From the NCBI RefSeq assembly GCF_016906535.1, contig NC_057382.1, positions 806,001-870,000 on the forward strand: 64,000 nucleotides of DNA. The letters run 5' to 3'. Origin of the DNA: Rhizoctonia solani. Lineage: Eukaryota > Basidiomycota > Agaricomycetes > Cantharellales > Ceratobasidiaceae. Of this stretch, positions 22,351-33,502 are shown piece after piece; the stretch's first letter is position 1, and each line of letters begins with the position of its first letter. The notes below the pieces were generated by a model that was given only the letters and a program-made list of their open reading frames with translations, did not search any database and was not told the origin of the DNA. Both the position numbers and the translations under genes were made by a program.

Positions 22351-24555
22351 CACCCAGTTTCTTGTCAGCCCTCGTAGCCTATCCCTATTTTTCCGGTACG
22401 CACAGGCTTGGTTTCACCAGGTATCAATCGTGACATCGTTAGCGAGCACCTCTACCGAGCAGATAGTCTGCCCTAACCTTCTGAAATGGGACATAGGTGT
22501 ACAAAGATTATCTCAGCATGCTTTCTCCCTAGAAACATCCTTCACTCACTGTCTAGACCCGAGGCTCCGATTGGTTTTCCATATCATCCAAGCGATTCAG
22601 GGCCATGGCGTACGTACCTCCTTGGTTTCAACAGTTAGCGTCCCCTTCTTTCACCCTTCACTCAGTAACCAAACCATGAATTCACGCACCAACTACTCAT
22701 ATACAGTAACCCGAACCTCATCAGCTCTCACTCAAGTTGTTCAAATTCACACTTGGATACGTACTGCCTGTTCCGTTGATGAGTATAACATCGATCCTAC
22801 GTGTGACCATTAGCCAATTCTCAAGTCATTGTACATGGCACTCATACTTACTCTAGAAGTGATCTTAATTTGCTCACTCTCTGCCCATTGATGCACTACA
22901 TAAGACCCCGCTTTCTTCGAAAAAAGGTCACTTACCTCCTATTGACATGGCATGCGTTTAGCTCTGGTGGCACCCGCCTCGTTTCTGTCGCACAAGTAAG
23001 CCATACAGATTTGGTTACGAGACAATTTCGTGCTCACACATACAGGCAGCCCCAAAGCGGATACCACCACGTTGGGCTTCAAGTACTTACTTCCTGCACA
23101 CTATCCATACCCATGAGCCTATTGTGTTCAGATGAGCTGAGCAAATTACTAACGCTAGCATAACATGCAGCCCATTCACATTAGCCGACCTGCGTTTAGC
23201 GAGGCGCACAGCACACTCACAGATCATCCTGTTTCTCTCTGGTCAGAATTCGGTGAACGTACAGCCTAACAAACGGGCCATAAGTGCTGTCAAATATGTC
23301 GTGTCGTCAGCCTTGGGTATGGTAGACCTACCAACTACCATATTTGTCGTTGCGGCTTATACGTCAATAGAGGTACGAATAAGGTGCTAGTAGACGCGAT
23401 ATATACCTTCTATAATAGTTCGTATATTAGTCCTTTGCCTCATCTGGGCTCTTACACGTTTACCATCTGTAAACGATGTGGGAAATGATGTCACACTCAT
23501 ATGGACCCAGGAGACTACTGACCTTCTGTTGAGTTTGAGACTTGGGTTAGTAACAACACTACAGTCGCGCACCTGAACGCACAATCTATATATTGATATG
23601 CGGTCCCGGCCTAAGGTCATAACTTCCAATGCCGTTGTTATCTGTACATACCCACTACTCGAGCTTTATCATACCGCGCTTAGATACGTCAGTTAACATG
23701 TACTCACATCCTGTTTCCAAACAGGGCTTAGCCTCTTTTGTATCCAGGTACAATACCCCACTCACCCTCTGTTGAAGCGTTCGCGGCAACCATCATCAGC
23801 ACCAACATCCTATTTGGCAAGTTGCACACGAACCGCCTATCCACATTTTAGCTTACTTTACTCCTAACATGAACAGCATGAGAGTTTGGTACGCACTTGC
23901 TGGGTGGGTTTATCGATTCGTCAATCGAACTGTAAATCCGGATCTCTATGCTGATGTCCTACTCACTTCCTATATAGGCGTATCATTTTATTATTTTATC
24001 AGAACCACAGCCTCTTGCATCGAACTCGGTCTTACATCCTTCAAAGTGTGCGAGGATTACAATCAGGCTCAACAGATCGAAGTGGCTGAGACCCTTATAT
24101 GAGTCATACCTTTGCCTTTGATTCCTGCATATGTCAGACACAGCCAAAGCAATGCGATAATAGTATCATTGTATATGGTTATCAGCGTTTCTCAGTGAGT
24201 ATGAAGCAGATCCTTGAGACAGCGTACCATTTCTAATTTCTTATGTATGAGTTTTATGATATTTCTTGAAGACCTCAACCGCGATCTGCGCAGGTGTTAG
24301 TTATGGGGAGCTATCGACTCACTAGCGAGTGATAGAACAAAGAACGAAGACTCGAGAGGGCAGGGATATAAATCCCTGTAACGCAGAGGCTCGTACCTAC
24401 CTCAAGGCGACCTCAAGGCAATCACAAGGCAGGTTTGGGACCAGCCCTAAGGATGGGGACCGTGGCCATGCTAAACAAGCACAAGCCGCGTGTCTTCTGC
24501 AGGCAAATGTAAGGAGCACGTGACAACGACAACCACCATGACCGACAATCCCGAG
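22351..24555. other. CpG-rich segment right of the satellite, no gene recognised
   Basis: Same composition as 17191-18880. No ORF with a credible product. Satellite-like strings recur (GGTACGCACAGG near 22396, GGTACGCACTTGCTGGGTGG near 23888). The phrase CCTTCTATAATAG occurs near 18243 and again near 23407, so the two flanks may share ancestry. Confidence 0.45.
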
Positions 24556-24893
24556 CAGTGTTGGTAAATCCCATTCCCATGGCAAACAGTATTGGAAAGT
24601 GCTGGGAGGGAATAGGGATTACATAAGTGTTCACCATGGGATACCATATGGGAGCCGATCTCTGAGCGCTCGGCGAACTTTTGCCGAAAGCTGACAAAGC
24701 CCGAGTCCGCATCAGCCAAACAAAACCCAAGTCAATCCCACTGCTCCAAGTATCGCTTTAGTCAGAGAATTACCATATATGTTAGTTTCTACGCGATTCT
24801 TGAACAACCAAGGCGCATCAGCGCGCATACATAAGTAATTGTCAGGATCCAAGTTCCAAGATAACTCCCATTCACCTTTTACCTCCTACAACA

Positions 24894-27454
24894 ATGCCGG
24901 CACCACTCTGGCACTGGCAGTACTTCCAAACCCAACCACATGACCTCAAATTGGCTGGCAACAAGGACAACTACAATGGTGGTAGCTACTTGAACGCTTG
25001 GTGTTGTGGATGTATTGCATTATGTACCAGCACTATGGAACAGGAAGATCAACAGGCACTGGAGCATGGTATCATCTCCAAAGTTTGACCACAAACTGAA
25101 CACCTTCATTGGGGTAAGTTCTTTTGATACTTGGATATTTTGGTTATACTCATGTTGATTACTAGCCATCTCACTTGTTTGCCCTATCCCCAGTCGTAGA
25201 GAAGCGTTTGAAGCGCATATACATAGCTGTGAACTTGTATCCCCTGAGGCTAAGGATAGGCTGGCCTCAGAACGTGCGCGTACTTGCTCCTCAGCTGCCT
25301 TAATTCCTTGGTCCACAGGATCAACCCCAGATCGCGGAAACAATAGCAAGACATTGCCGTACCCAGCCCTCCCCAAAATTTACCACTTGCTGTCAAAGGA
25401 GCAACAGACAGAGTTTAATTCCGATCTCTGTAAACTGTGGGTTGCAAATGGGTTTGCCTGGCATGCTATCAATGCACCGGAAACCCATAAGTTCTTTCAG
25501 AAGTGGCTACCAAATGCAATGTTGCCCGATTGACATAAGCTGTCAGGGCCAATTCTTCAAACTCAACTTGAGGCTGCAAATTCCTCTATGCATGAGGCAA
25601 TTTGGGTTGGTTAGCTACAGGTATGAGTGATGGATGGAAGAACATTAAACGGAACGCATTAATTGCGTCTATGCTCTCTGTTGATTACAAGGTATGCTAG
25701 CCTAACTGCCACTACTGTCAACCAACTAACACACAAACTTTAGACTTATACTGTTCAAGTGCACAATCTATCAGCGCAACACAAGACAGCCAACAACCAC
25801 TTGAAGCTGGTACTCAATGATATAGACAGTGCTGAGAAGGAGCACAATGTCCGTATCATTGCCTGGGTGTCTGATGCGGGAGGCAACTCACGAGCCATGC
25901 AAGTCCGACTCCATTGCTTACGCCCTCATATTTTGGTTTTTGACTGTTGGGCACACCAGGTATGCACATATGGCTTGTGTATGCATTCAGTTGGGGTCTG
26001 ATAAACTTGGCAATAGATTAACCTTATAGTTGGCGATATCATGGGCCTAACCTCACGGCTTGTTGATACAGCAGATGCCGCAATTGATATCATTAAGTGG
26101 ATGCTCAATCACTCTTATTTACTTGGACTCTTCCGTCAGGAGCAGGCGCGGGATGGCAGGAAGCCTTGTAGTCTCACTCTCCCTGTTCTCACTTGATGGA
26201 CTTCTCACTTCCTTTTGTTCTGCAGCCTACTGTCTGAGTCCCAATCACTTTGTGCCATTGCCGCACGTAACCCTGAGGAGTTTTGGGCAAGTGCGGGACG
26301 CTCCCCTGAGACAATTGAGCAAGCCAACACTGTCTTGAAGAACATTGATGATCCTGAATTTTGGCATAGATTGGGCAAGTAAGCACATAAATTAATTGAA
26401 TCTGCTAAGATGTATTCTTAACCTCCTTTTCTTGTAGGCTCAAGCTATACCTAGAGCCACTTGCAATCGCTGCAAATGTCTCTCAGGCCGCGACTACTAG
26501 GCTGGATCATATTCTGGTCGAACTTGGGCGGTTGTATTACACATTTTCGCACCTTGGGTTCAATCCAAAGGTTCGGGAGTGTGTGTTGGAGAGCTTAGAG
26601 CATCGCTGGGGTAAGGCAGACCAGGATCCCTTCATTCTGGCTGTCTTCCTCAACCCTTTCATTTGAGCTTGCCTATTTAGCTGACAAAACACCTTACTGA
26701 ATTGGTCTGCGCTCTATGGCGTTGTCAAGCGCGTGTTCCAACAAGTCTTTCGTAAGGAAAATGACCTCGAATTATACAAAGCGTTTCTTGACTATTACGA
26801 CTCTCAAAGCGAGTTTCACCCCAATTGATGGGATTACAAAGAGCAGCGGGCAATGCACAAGCAAGCGGTAAGTACATAATAATCATTATTGAGCCCCATA
26901 CAATTTCTTACTAAGTTCTTGCGTGTACTTAGGGTAAGCCCCTCAACATGATCAATGTCTGGTTGGGCCTGCTTGCCTATGAAACACCAAATTCTGGACG
27001 TCATCAGCTAGCTCACTTAGCAATACACATTTTGTTGATTGTTGCTAACTTGGCTGGCTGCAAGCAACTATTCAGCGAGATGGGACACATCCACACAAAA
27101 CGGCGCAATCAACTGGGATACCAGAAGGTATTTGACACTGCAGTTGTGCGTATGGACCTCAAACGCAAGCACGCAGATGAAGGACAGACGCGCTCAAGGC
27201 TGAAGCGTCAATTTGGCTCTCCAGCCCTTGACTCAGTGATTTCAAGGGCCAATAACCAGCCCGACAAACTTGCAGAGTCAATTGCTGACGTCGATATAAC
27301 CGAGGAGGGTTTAGCCACCTCTAGTGTGCGCTCACTTGCAATGCAACTTCGTCAAGATGTACTCAATGACAAAGACCCATTAGACAATGAGTTCAAAGAC
27401 TCTTGCACAACAAACTCCACACCACCCACCAATACGCTCCCGAAAAAGGTTTGA
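24894..27454 (+). pseudogene. hAT-family transposase, right copy, inactivated by TGA codons
   Basis: Starts at ATG 24894 (MPAPLWHWQYFQ). Later segments: FAWHAINAPETHKFFQKWLP (hAT N-terminal half), WLATGMSDGWKNIKRN, VSDAGGNSRAMQVRLHCLRP with FDCWAHQ, and the dimerisation part NVWLGLLAYETPNSG...LFSEMGHIHTKRRNQLGYQ. In-frame TGA at 25086, 25531, 26664, 26682 and 26826 all fit CGA (Arg) to TGA, for example LPD-stop-HKLSG. Introns such as the one starting GTAAGT at about 26870 remain well formed. A transposase from elsewhere would have been needed to move this copy. Confidence 0.9.
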
Positions 27455-27694
27455 TTGTTCTTTGGGACTCAGTCTCCCATCTCACTACGTGATCTATTTG
27501 ATTACTCCCGTAGTACCGGGTCCAAAGCGCACGGACTGGATGTTTTCAAGTCCAACGGATTGGACAATCTCAAAGCAGAGCTTGAGCTCTACGGGCTGGT
27601 CACTCGGGACGTGCAACAAACCCTACAAATTGACGATTCGGCCGCATAATTGTTCGTTTTACGTTGTTGTATTTAATTCCAATATGTGTATATA

Positions 27695-28873
27695 CCGTAA
27701 GCGCCCGGGAAGTCGGACACACCCGTGAAGTCGGACATTTGCCGTTTTTGACTCAAACAACAAAAACTCGAGCTACAAATGCATGTATACACCTGAGTAA
27801 ATAGACTAAGGGCATTTCTATGTGTTTCTGAAGTGAATTGAATAATATAAAAATAGGAAAACGTAGCAATTATCATCTCAGACCTCCTCCCCCTCTTCCA
27901 AGGGCTCTAGTAGAATATTCATTGGTCAGAATTTGATAAGTAAGGCGCTGAACCATAGAAAAGTACCCACGCTCACCAAGCAAACCTTTTCCTCCAGAAA
28001 TTCCGGCCCAATGACCTTGTCCGTGTCCTCTCCCTTGAGCTGATGCTACCTGGGTATATATGCTTGTTAATTCTCACAAATTTCTTCGATATCTGCTTGG
28101 AAATACACTCACGCACGTCCAAATTAACCCCTTCAAGGTTCATAGCACGTGCTTCCGGGTTTGCTTCTCTGTTTTGCTCCTTTTCATGTTGTATGATTAT
28201 TTGAGGTTCTGCTCCCTCGAAAATCAGAATTATATCTCACAGGCCTTTTTTGAGCGCTTCCGTACTTGATTCAGTGTTGAATATAAAGGTTCATTCAACC
28301 ACTTCTTGTCAATCATTGTTGGTACGCCGCTCCATTTTGTTACAAAGCATAATCACCTCTGTTTCCTCTGGGAGACTCAATGCTTGCTCCTGCTCACGTG
28401 TTATGTGGTGTTCCTGTTGAATCTTCAATTAGTCTTTATGTGCCAATTTAGGAGTGCCGCATTTTGAAGCAGCTGCTTGGAGACCAAGCCCCCCTTTTTT
28501 CACCCTCAATTGCCAGATCTATGGTGTTTTCTTGCTACTCAGGTGTCCCAATCTTTCCGAATTGGCTTTTTTCATTCATTTGTAACACAAAGGGGGGTAT
28601 ATCTGTATGTAAGACTCACTTTTTCACGCCTCAAGTCAGATGAATCAAGGCCGGTCACGTGTCCAACTTCCCCGTATCCGGACATTCTGTCCGGGCTAAA
28701 CATAATTTAGGTATTATTCTGCTGATATTGAATCTAATTAAATAAAACAACTTGCACGTTGAAGAATGTGCCCATAAGTATATAAATTTGCTATTAGAAT
28801 GAGTTACCAGTCTGTTGCTGCTCCTGGACGTCAGCAACTTTCAAAATGTGTCCAACTTCCCGGGCGCTCACGG
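27695..28873. mobile_element. Non-autonomous TIR element inside the right hAT copy
   Basis: Mirror copy of 12872-14050: ends CCGTAAGCGCCCGGGAAGT and ACTTCCCGGGCGCTCACGG, TA on both sides, 1179 bp, no ORF of note. Its presence at the same site in both hAT copies shows that it inserted before they were copied. Confidence 0.75.
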
Positions 28874-28992
28874 TACTATGTTTGGCAAATGTATCACGTG
28901 ACATTCCCATTGCTTCCCAACCATCCCATCCCACGCCCCGTTTACGTAATCCCAGTGCCCAACCACGTTCCCATTGGGATTTACCAACACTG

Positions 28993-29878
28993 ATCCCGAG
29001 CCCAAGGGCAAAGGCATTAGCTCTTGCCTTTCAGGCATTCTGCATTGTTCAACTTGCTCTACTTTGGATCTCACAAATACCACTGTGCCCCCCTAGAGTG
29101 CGGAACTTCCAGGGGTAATATTCCGGACTTTGCCTGCGGGAGGTAACAAGGCTACTGTGCGGAAGTTCCGGGCTCTGGCTGCGGACCAGTTCATATTGTT
29201 CCAAACCTTCGGAATCATGACCATTTCCGGGGTTTCACAGCGGACATTTTTATCATTGGATTACTCTGTTACTCTTCTTAGCCACGGTTATTCCGTGGTC
29301 ATCCTACGTTACAGTTTCACATTACAATATATATTTTTGCAGTTGTTCCGCATATAATACACAATACAGCCCCAGGACAACTTTCTGTTCTGCACCTAAA
29401 CACCAAGTGTCCTGCGGCCTACTGCCAGAACTTCCAAACTTGAAATACAACATAAAACTTGAAACCATGGCCAAACCCCAGTAGATCTGGGCTTTACCAC
29501 TGCAACTTCCGCATGCTAACTGCAAAAGTTGCCACAAAAAAGATATGATAAAAATACACAGTCTGGGCCTAAACTCTGGGTGTCCTGGGAACTGGCCCTG
29601 GAACTTCCAAAGGGAAGATTGAAAGAAAAGGCTGAAATTGTCCAAAAAGAAGAATGTCCAAGGTGTTTAAGTTAAATGGAGGGTGCAAGTCCAACAGAGA
29701 TGAGATGATACAGCATAGACAGTGGAGAAACACAGGCAAAGCAAACAAAATAATTAGAAGCAAATAAAAAGCGTTAAAGGGAGTCTGAAAGAGCAGAAAC
29801 AAAAGCAAAGACAAGAGGAAAGACAAGGCAAGGGAATCAAAACAAGGGGGAAATTTGGAGCCAAGTTGCATGCATAGT
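28993..29878. other. Spacer with recurring GGAACTTCC/CGGAA motifs
   Basis: No gene. Words of the type GCGGAACTTCC / GGAAGTTCC recur near 29100, 29160, 29425, 29502 and 29600, along with other TTCCG/CGGAA pieces. This could be a worn transposon with subterminal repeats; no clear ends or target duplication were found. Confidence 0.4.
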
Positions 29879-32799
29879 TCAGCACTTATTGGCTCTGGTA
29901 GCTTGTTGGGTCTTTCTTCCAGGAGCGGGTGGGGTTGGATCCCTATCAGGGCAGTTATAAGTGATGTGAAAAGTGAAGAAAAAACAAAAAGAAAAACTCA
30001 CCCAAGCAATGCGTCTGTAGCATTGATCAACTCTTGTTTTGCCTTTTGCCCCTGTTTACCCTTTGGTGCTGCCTGAGACTCAGCAGCTGCGCTGGGTCCA
30101 ACCATCTCCTCATCTGCCCCTGCCAAGGTTGCAGTTGTTAAACCCTTCTTAGCTGGCTGTTCTTTTTGAGTGTACATGTCCTTGCGCTTGCCCTGGGTGG
30201 CAGTAGGCTTGTTGTGTGGAGTCTTGCACTTCTTCCCTGCATCAACTGATTTGTTGTAGGTGGTGGCAGGGGGAGAAGGTGCTGGTAAGGCGCTGGGCTG
30301 AGCTCTCTTCTGGGCAGGCTTAAGCATTGGGGTGTCCTTGTTGCTGTCCAGTCCAGTGCAATGTTTGCAGGTACTGGCTTCAGGGCTGTCCAAACCAAGA
30401 TGTGGGACCGCAGCTGGAGTTGGGGTACTGGGTGCAAGAGGTGATAGATACTCCTGCGTAGCCTCTTCCTCTGTGCTTGCAGGTTCTTCAACTTTGGCAG
30501 GACAAGGGGGCATGCTGGAGACAAGTGTTGAGCTGACAGGTGGATAAATTTCCTGCTATGTATGAGTAGAAAAATCAATAATCTATCTCATTTGATGCAC
30601 CTGTATGTGTTTATTCCCTTGCAATTTGGCTGGGGCTGGGTTGGATTTGCTGTTGTCCTCAACAAGGCGTTTCTGCACCTTCCTCTGCAATTGTTCCTAA
30701 TGAGCAAGGTGAGAATTCAAATTAGAACACATACCTTTTGGGCCTCCTTAGCTTTCTGCTTTGTCACCAGATGTTCAAGGGCTGGAGCTGGTTCCCCATT
30801 GTTGCTGAGATCTTTGGCTACCTGGCACACCTGCTTGCAAGCCTGTTGTTGTATTTTACACAAAACCATATGAATATAAGCATACTACTAACCACTCCCT
30901 TCCCCTTTGACTTTGATAACAAAGGCTTGGGGTCATTGATGCTCTTGTCCTTGGAGCTTTCAACTGGTTGGGTGCAAGCCTTCTTGGGGGCGTGGTTTGG
31001 CAACTAAATCTTGGGTTAGGCAATGCAACAATCAAACTTGGGATGTACTGCTAGTGCATCCTCCACCCTTTGTTTTGCACTGAGGGGTTTGACAACTGGA
31101 GTTGGCTTGTCATCAAACTCTTCATTGGAAGTGGCCCTGGGAGCACATTTTGAGGTCTGACAGGTCCTACATCAAATTAAGCTGTTTGGGAAGGGATATT
31201 ACTAACCTTATTTTTGGTTGTCTGCCCCAATGGCAATGGCCTAGCATTGCTTGCCTCCTCTTTGGAATCATCTATGCAGGTAGTCTGGTGTGGTGCTGGT
31301 TCAATGTATTGTAGTATGCGCATGACCAAACATTCTCACCCTGGGTCTGGGTCTGGGCCTGGTTGGATTGGCAATGGGGGCAGGATCACTGTCATCAGAC
31401 TGATCCTCAGGAACAGTTGAGTGGTGGGGCTGGTTCTGAACACAATTGTTAATTCAATTAGATTGCAGCACAAGATTACATGTGCCTTTGAAGATCCCTT
31501 GTTGGTTTGATAGGTGAGGCTAGATGGATTGGGCTCCAATTGCTAGATCACATCATACTATGAGATTGGACAAATTGTGGAGGCAACTTACTGTTTTCCT
31601 TTGCCCTTTGTCTTAGTTGTACAAGCATTCCCAACTCTCTTTGCCTGAGGATTGTCCTAATCAATATCAACAATAGACATGTAATTAAAAATACTTACTT
31701 TGTGTTGTGCCTTGAGTCTGTTGCACCAGGCAACTTGCCTGCCAGCCTTTTTGATTTGCACTTGATGGTTGCATTGATGTGTAAGTGTGCAGATTGTCAA
31801 CTCTTTCACCACCCAATTGTCACAGTACCACTGCATAATTGGGTATGCCTTGTAAACCTAGACAAATGGACAAATTAGATTTTGAATACTGAGAAGTGAA
31901 TTGCACACTCACCTGGGTGTTGATGGATCCTTGCTGTTTGTCCTGGACATGGTCACATGACCAGTACAAGTGGTTGCATGCTGGCCCAAGCCCAAATTTG
32001 GGGGGTAGCAGGTGTAATCATGGGTTGTCAGCAGAGGAATAATAGGGCTCTATGGCTTAGTGGTCAAGCTGGTTCAATTCTGGCTAGTTCTATTTTCCTC
32101 TGTTTATGACACTGTTCATTGGTGAGCCTAATGTAGGTGCACCCAGGGATGCTGCAAGACACATGCTGCACAACAGTGCCAACATGGTTCTTGGTCAAGT
32201 GTGGGTTATGCAAGCATAACAGGACAATGAAGACAACATACCTGGATCCTTTAAAAGGGCTTTATTCCTGGGTCCATCCATTTCCATGAGAGTGTCAAGC
32301 CCTTTCAGGCTGCCTTCTGGGCAATCAAGCATCTTGTATCTTTTGTATTTGCCCAACTTGTTAGCAACATAAATATATTTCCTGCATCCTGACTTGTAAG
32401 GTCAAACTAGTTTGGATGCATGTGAATGTATGCACATAAAAAAGGCAAGTTATGTATGATTGGTTGCATCTGCAATCCAATTACCCCTGTGGCTGCAGCC
32501 ACAACCACCATTATCACAACCACCAGCCTTGTTGTCATTGTCATTGTCATTGTCATTGTCATTGTTGTTGTTGTCATCTGCATTGTTGTCATTGTCATTG
32601 TTGTTGTTGTCTGCATTGTTGTTGTCTGTGTTGTGATAGCAGGGTCCTTTGCAGGGGGCAGCAGACGCAAGTGTGGATGCCTTGGCATATTTATACGCTG
32701 TGGTGTTCTCACACTGCACAACCCTTTCTGCATTTGACAGAAAGGTTTTGGTGGTTTGGATGGTTTGGTGGTGGGCTGTGATTTTGAGGGTATTGCCAT
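29879..32799 (-). CDS. Hypothetical low-complexity protein, multi-exon
   Basis: Read on the minus strand, exons with GT-AG borders line up over 2.9 kb. The proposed start is ATG 32799 (MAIPSKSQPTTKPSKPPKPF), followed by a (GACAAT)n-encoded tract. Then SGCRKYIYVANKLGKYKRYK with LDCPEGSLKGLDTL, FGLGPACNHLYWSCDHVQDK, AYPIMQWYCDNWVVKELTIC, DNPQAKRVGNACTTKTKGKG, QPHHSTVPEDQSDDSDPAPI, EEFDDKPTPVVKPLSAKQRV and a Pro/Lys-rich exon (30513-30002). The last exon 29942-29879 ends RKTQQATRANKC-stop. Most exons are disordered; the Trp/Cys-rich middle (31680-32400) is the only part that looks folded. Function unknown. The start is uncertain because the repeat tract and a SINE-like piece (32040-32112) disturb the 5' part. 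Confidence 0.5.
32040..32112 (+). repeat. tRNA-like / SINE-like fragment
   Basis: TGGCTTAGTGGTCAAGC resembles a pol III A box and GGTTCAATTCTGGC a B box, but they lie too close together for a working tRNA gene. The segment after the B box (AATTCTGGCTAGTTCTATTT, then CCTCTGTTTATGACA) recurs inverted at 63601-63637. It probably is the end of a tRNA-derived SINE or a recombined tRNA fossil. Confidence 0.35.
32531..32640. repeat. GTCATT hexanucleotide / GTT microsatellite
   Basis: Repeats of GTCATT mixed with GTTGTT over about 110 bases. On the minus strand they give Asn/Asp runs in one frame and Thr/Met runs in another, so the encoded tract depends on the true frame of the overlapping gene. Confidence 0.85.
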
Positions 32800-33502
32800 G
32801 GTATCTATAATATATGAGCAATTGAATAGCAATGTAATGAATAGGAAAGAATAATACCTTGAGTTAGTAGTTAAACTAGTGAATTTGGGGCACACGCAAA
32901 AATAAATCATAAATCAAATTTCCTCCCTGCACTTGCGCTTACTGCTTTGTACCTGGGAGGCAAGTTGGATAAGTCTACCAGATGAAATATATCAGCTAAC
33001 CAGTTCAAATATGACAGAATAATACAGGAAATATGCACCTGCAAGCTGGGTGAATAAATTCTAAGATTTTTGTGTTTTTTGCACAAGTTCCAGTCTCTTC
33101 CCTGGCATCTGTAGACATGTTAGCTATCAATAATATTCAAAATGCGCAGTTGGAAACTTACCTGATGTCAAGGGAGGTGGAGGAGACAGGTATGGGTGCA
33201 GGTGTGATCAAAATGAAAGTGCACCACATTTTGCATGGCACATGGTTGTGGAGTTTGGCACTTAGAGTTTCACAGCTTCAGTCCTACTTATGTCTCAGAC
33301 CCTGCATGAAATTTGCTAAATGGCTGGCAAAAAGAAACACAGTGTAGATGTGCATGCTGTGGTATATTTACTGAGCATGCATGCAGGGCACATATGAGGC
33401 AAGCAATGTTCAAAACACTGGTGCAGAGGGGTTCAAATAATTGGTATGTTCTTATGTATTGGAGTGCTTAAATGCTAATATCTCTCAAGAAAACTTTGCA
33501 AG
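32800..33502. other. Spacer without recognised features
   Basis: Lies between the 5' end of the minus-strand gene and the Tnp2 remnant, so it may hold a promoter for either. A plus-strand frame at 33072-33347 is not similar to anything I know. Confidence 0.35.

Larger units (their letters stand above)
24556..28992 (+). mobile_element. hAT transposon, right copy, with intact target-site duplication
   Basis: 4437 bp, ends CAGTGTTGGTAAATCCCA in inverted orientation, flanked by a perfect 8-bp duplication ATCCCGAG (24548-24555 and 28993-29000), as hAT elements make. It is the mirror image of 12753-17190 and includes the same internal element (27695-28873) and the same stop codons. Confidence 0.95.

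Noticed and set aside
32040..32090. Functional tRNA gene
   Set aside because: A and B boxes are too close and no cloverleaf can be drawn.
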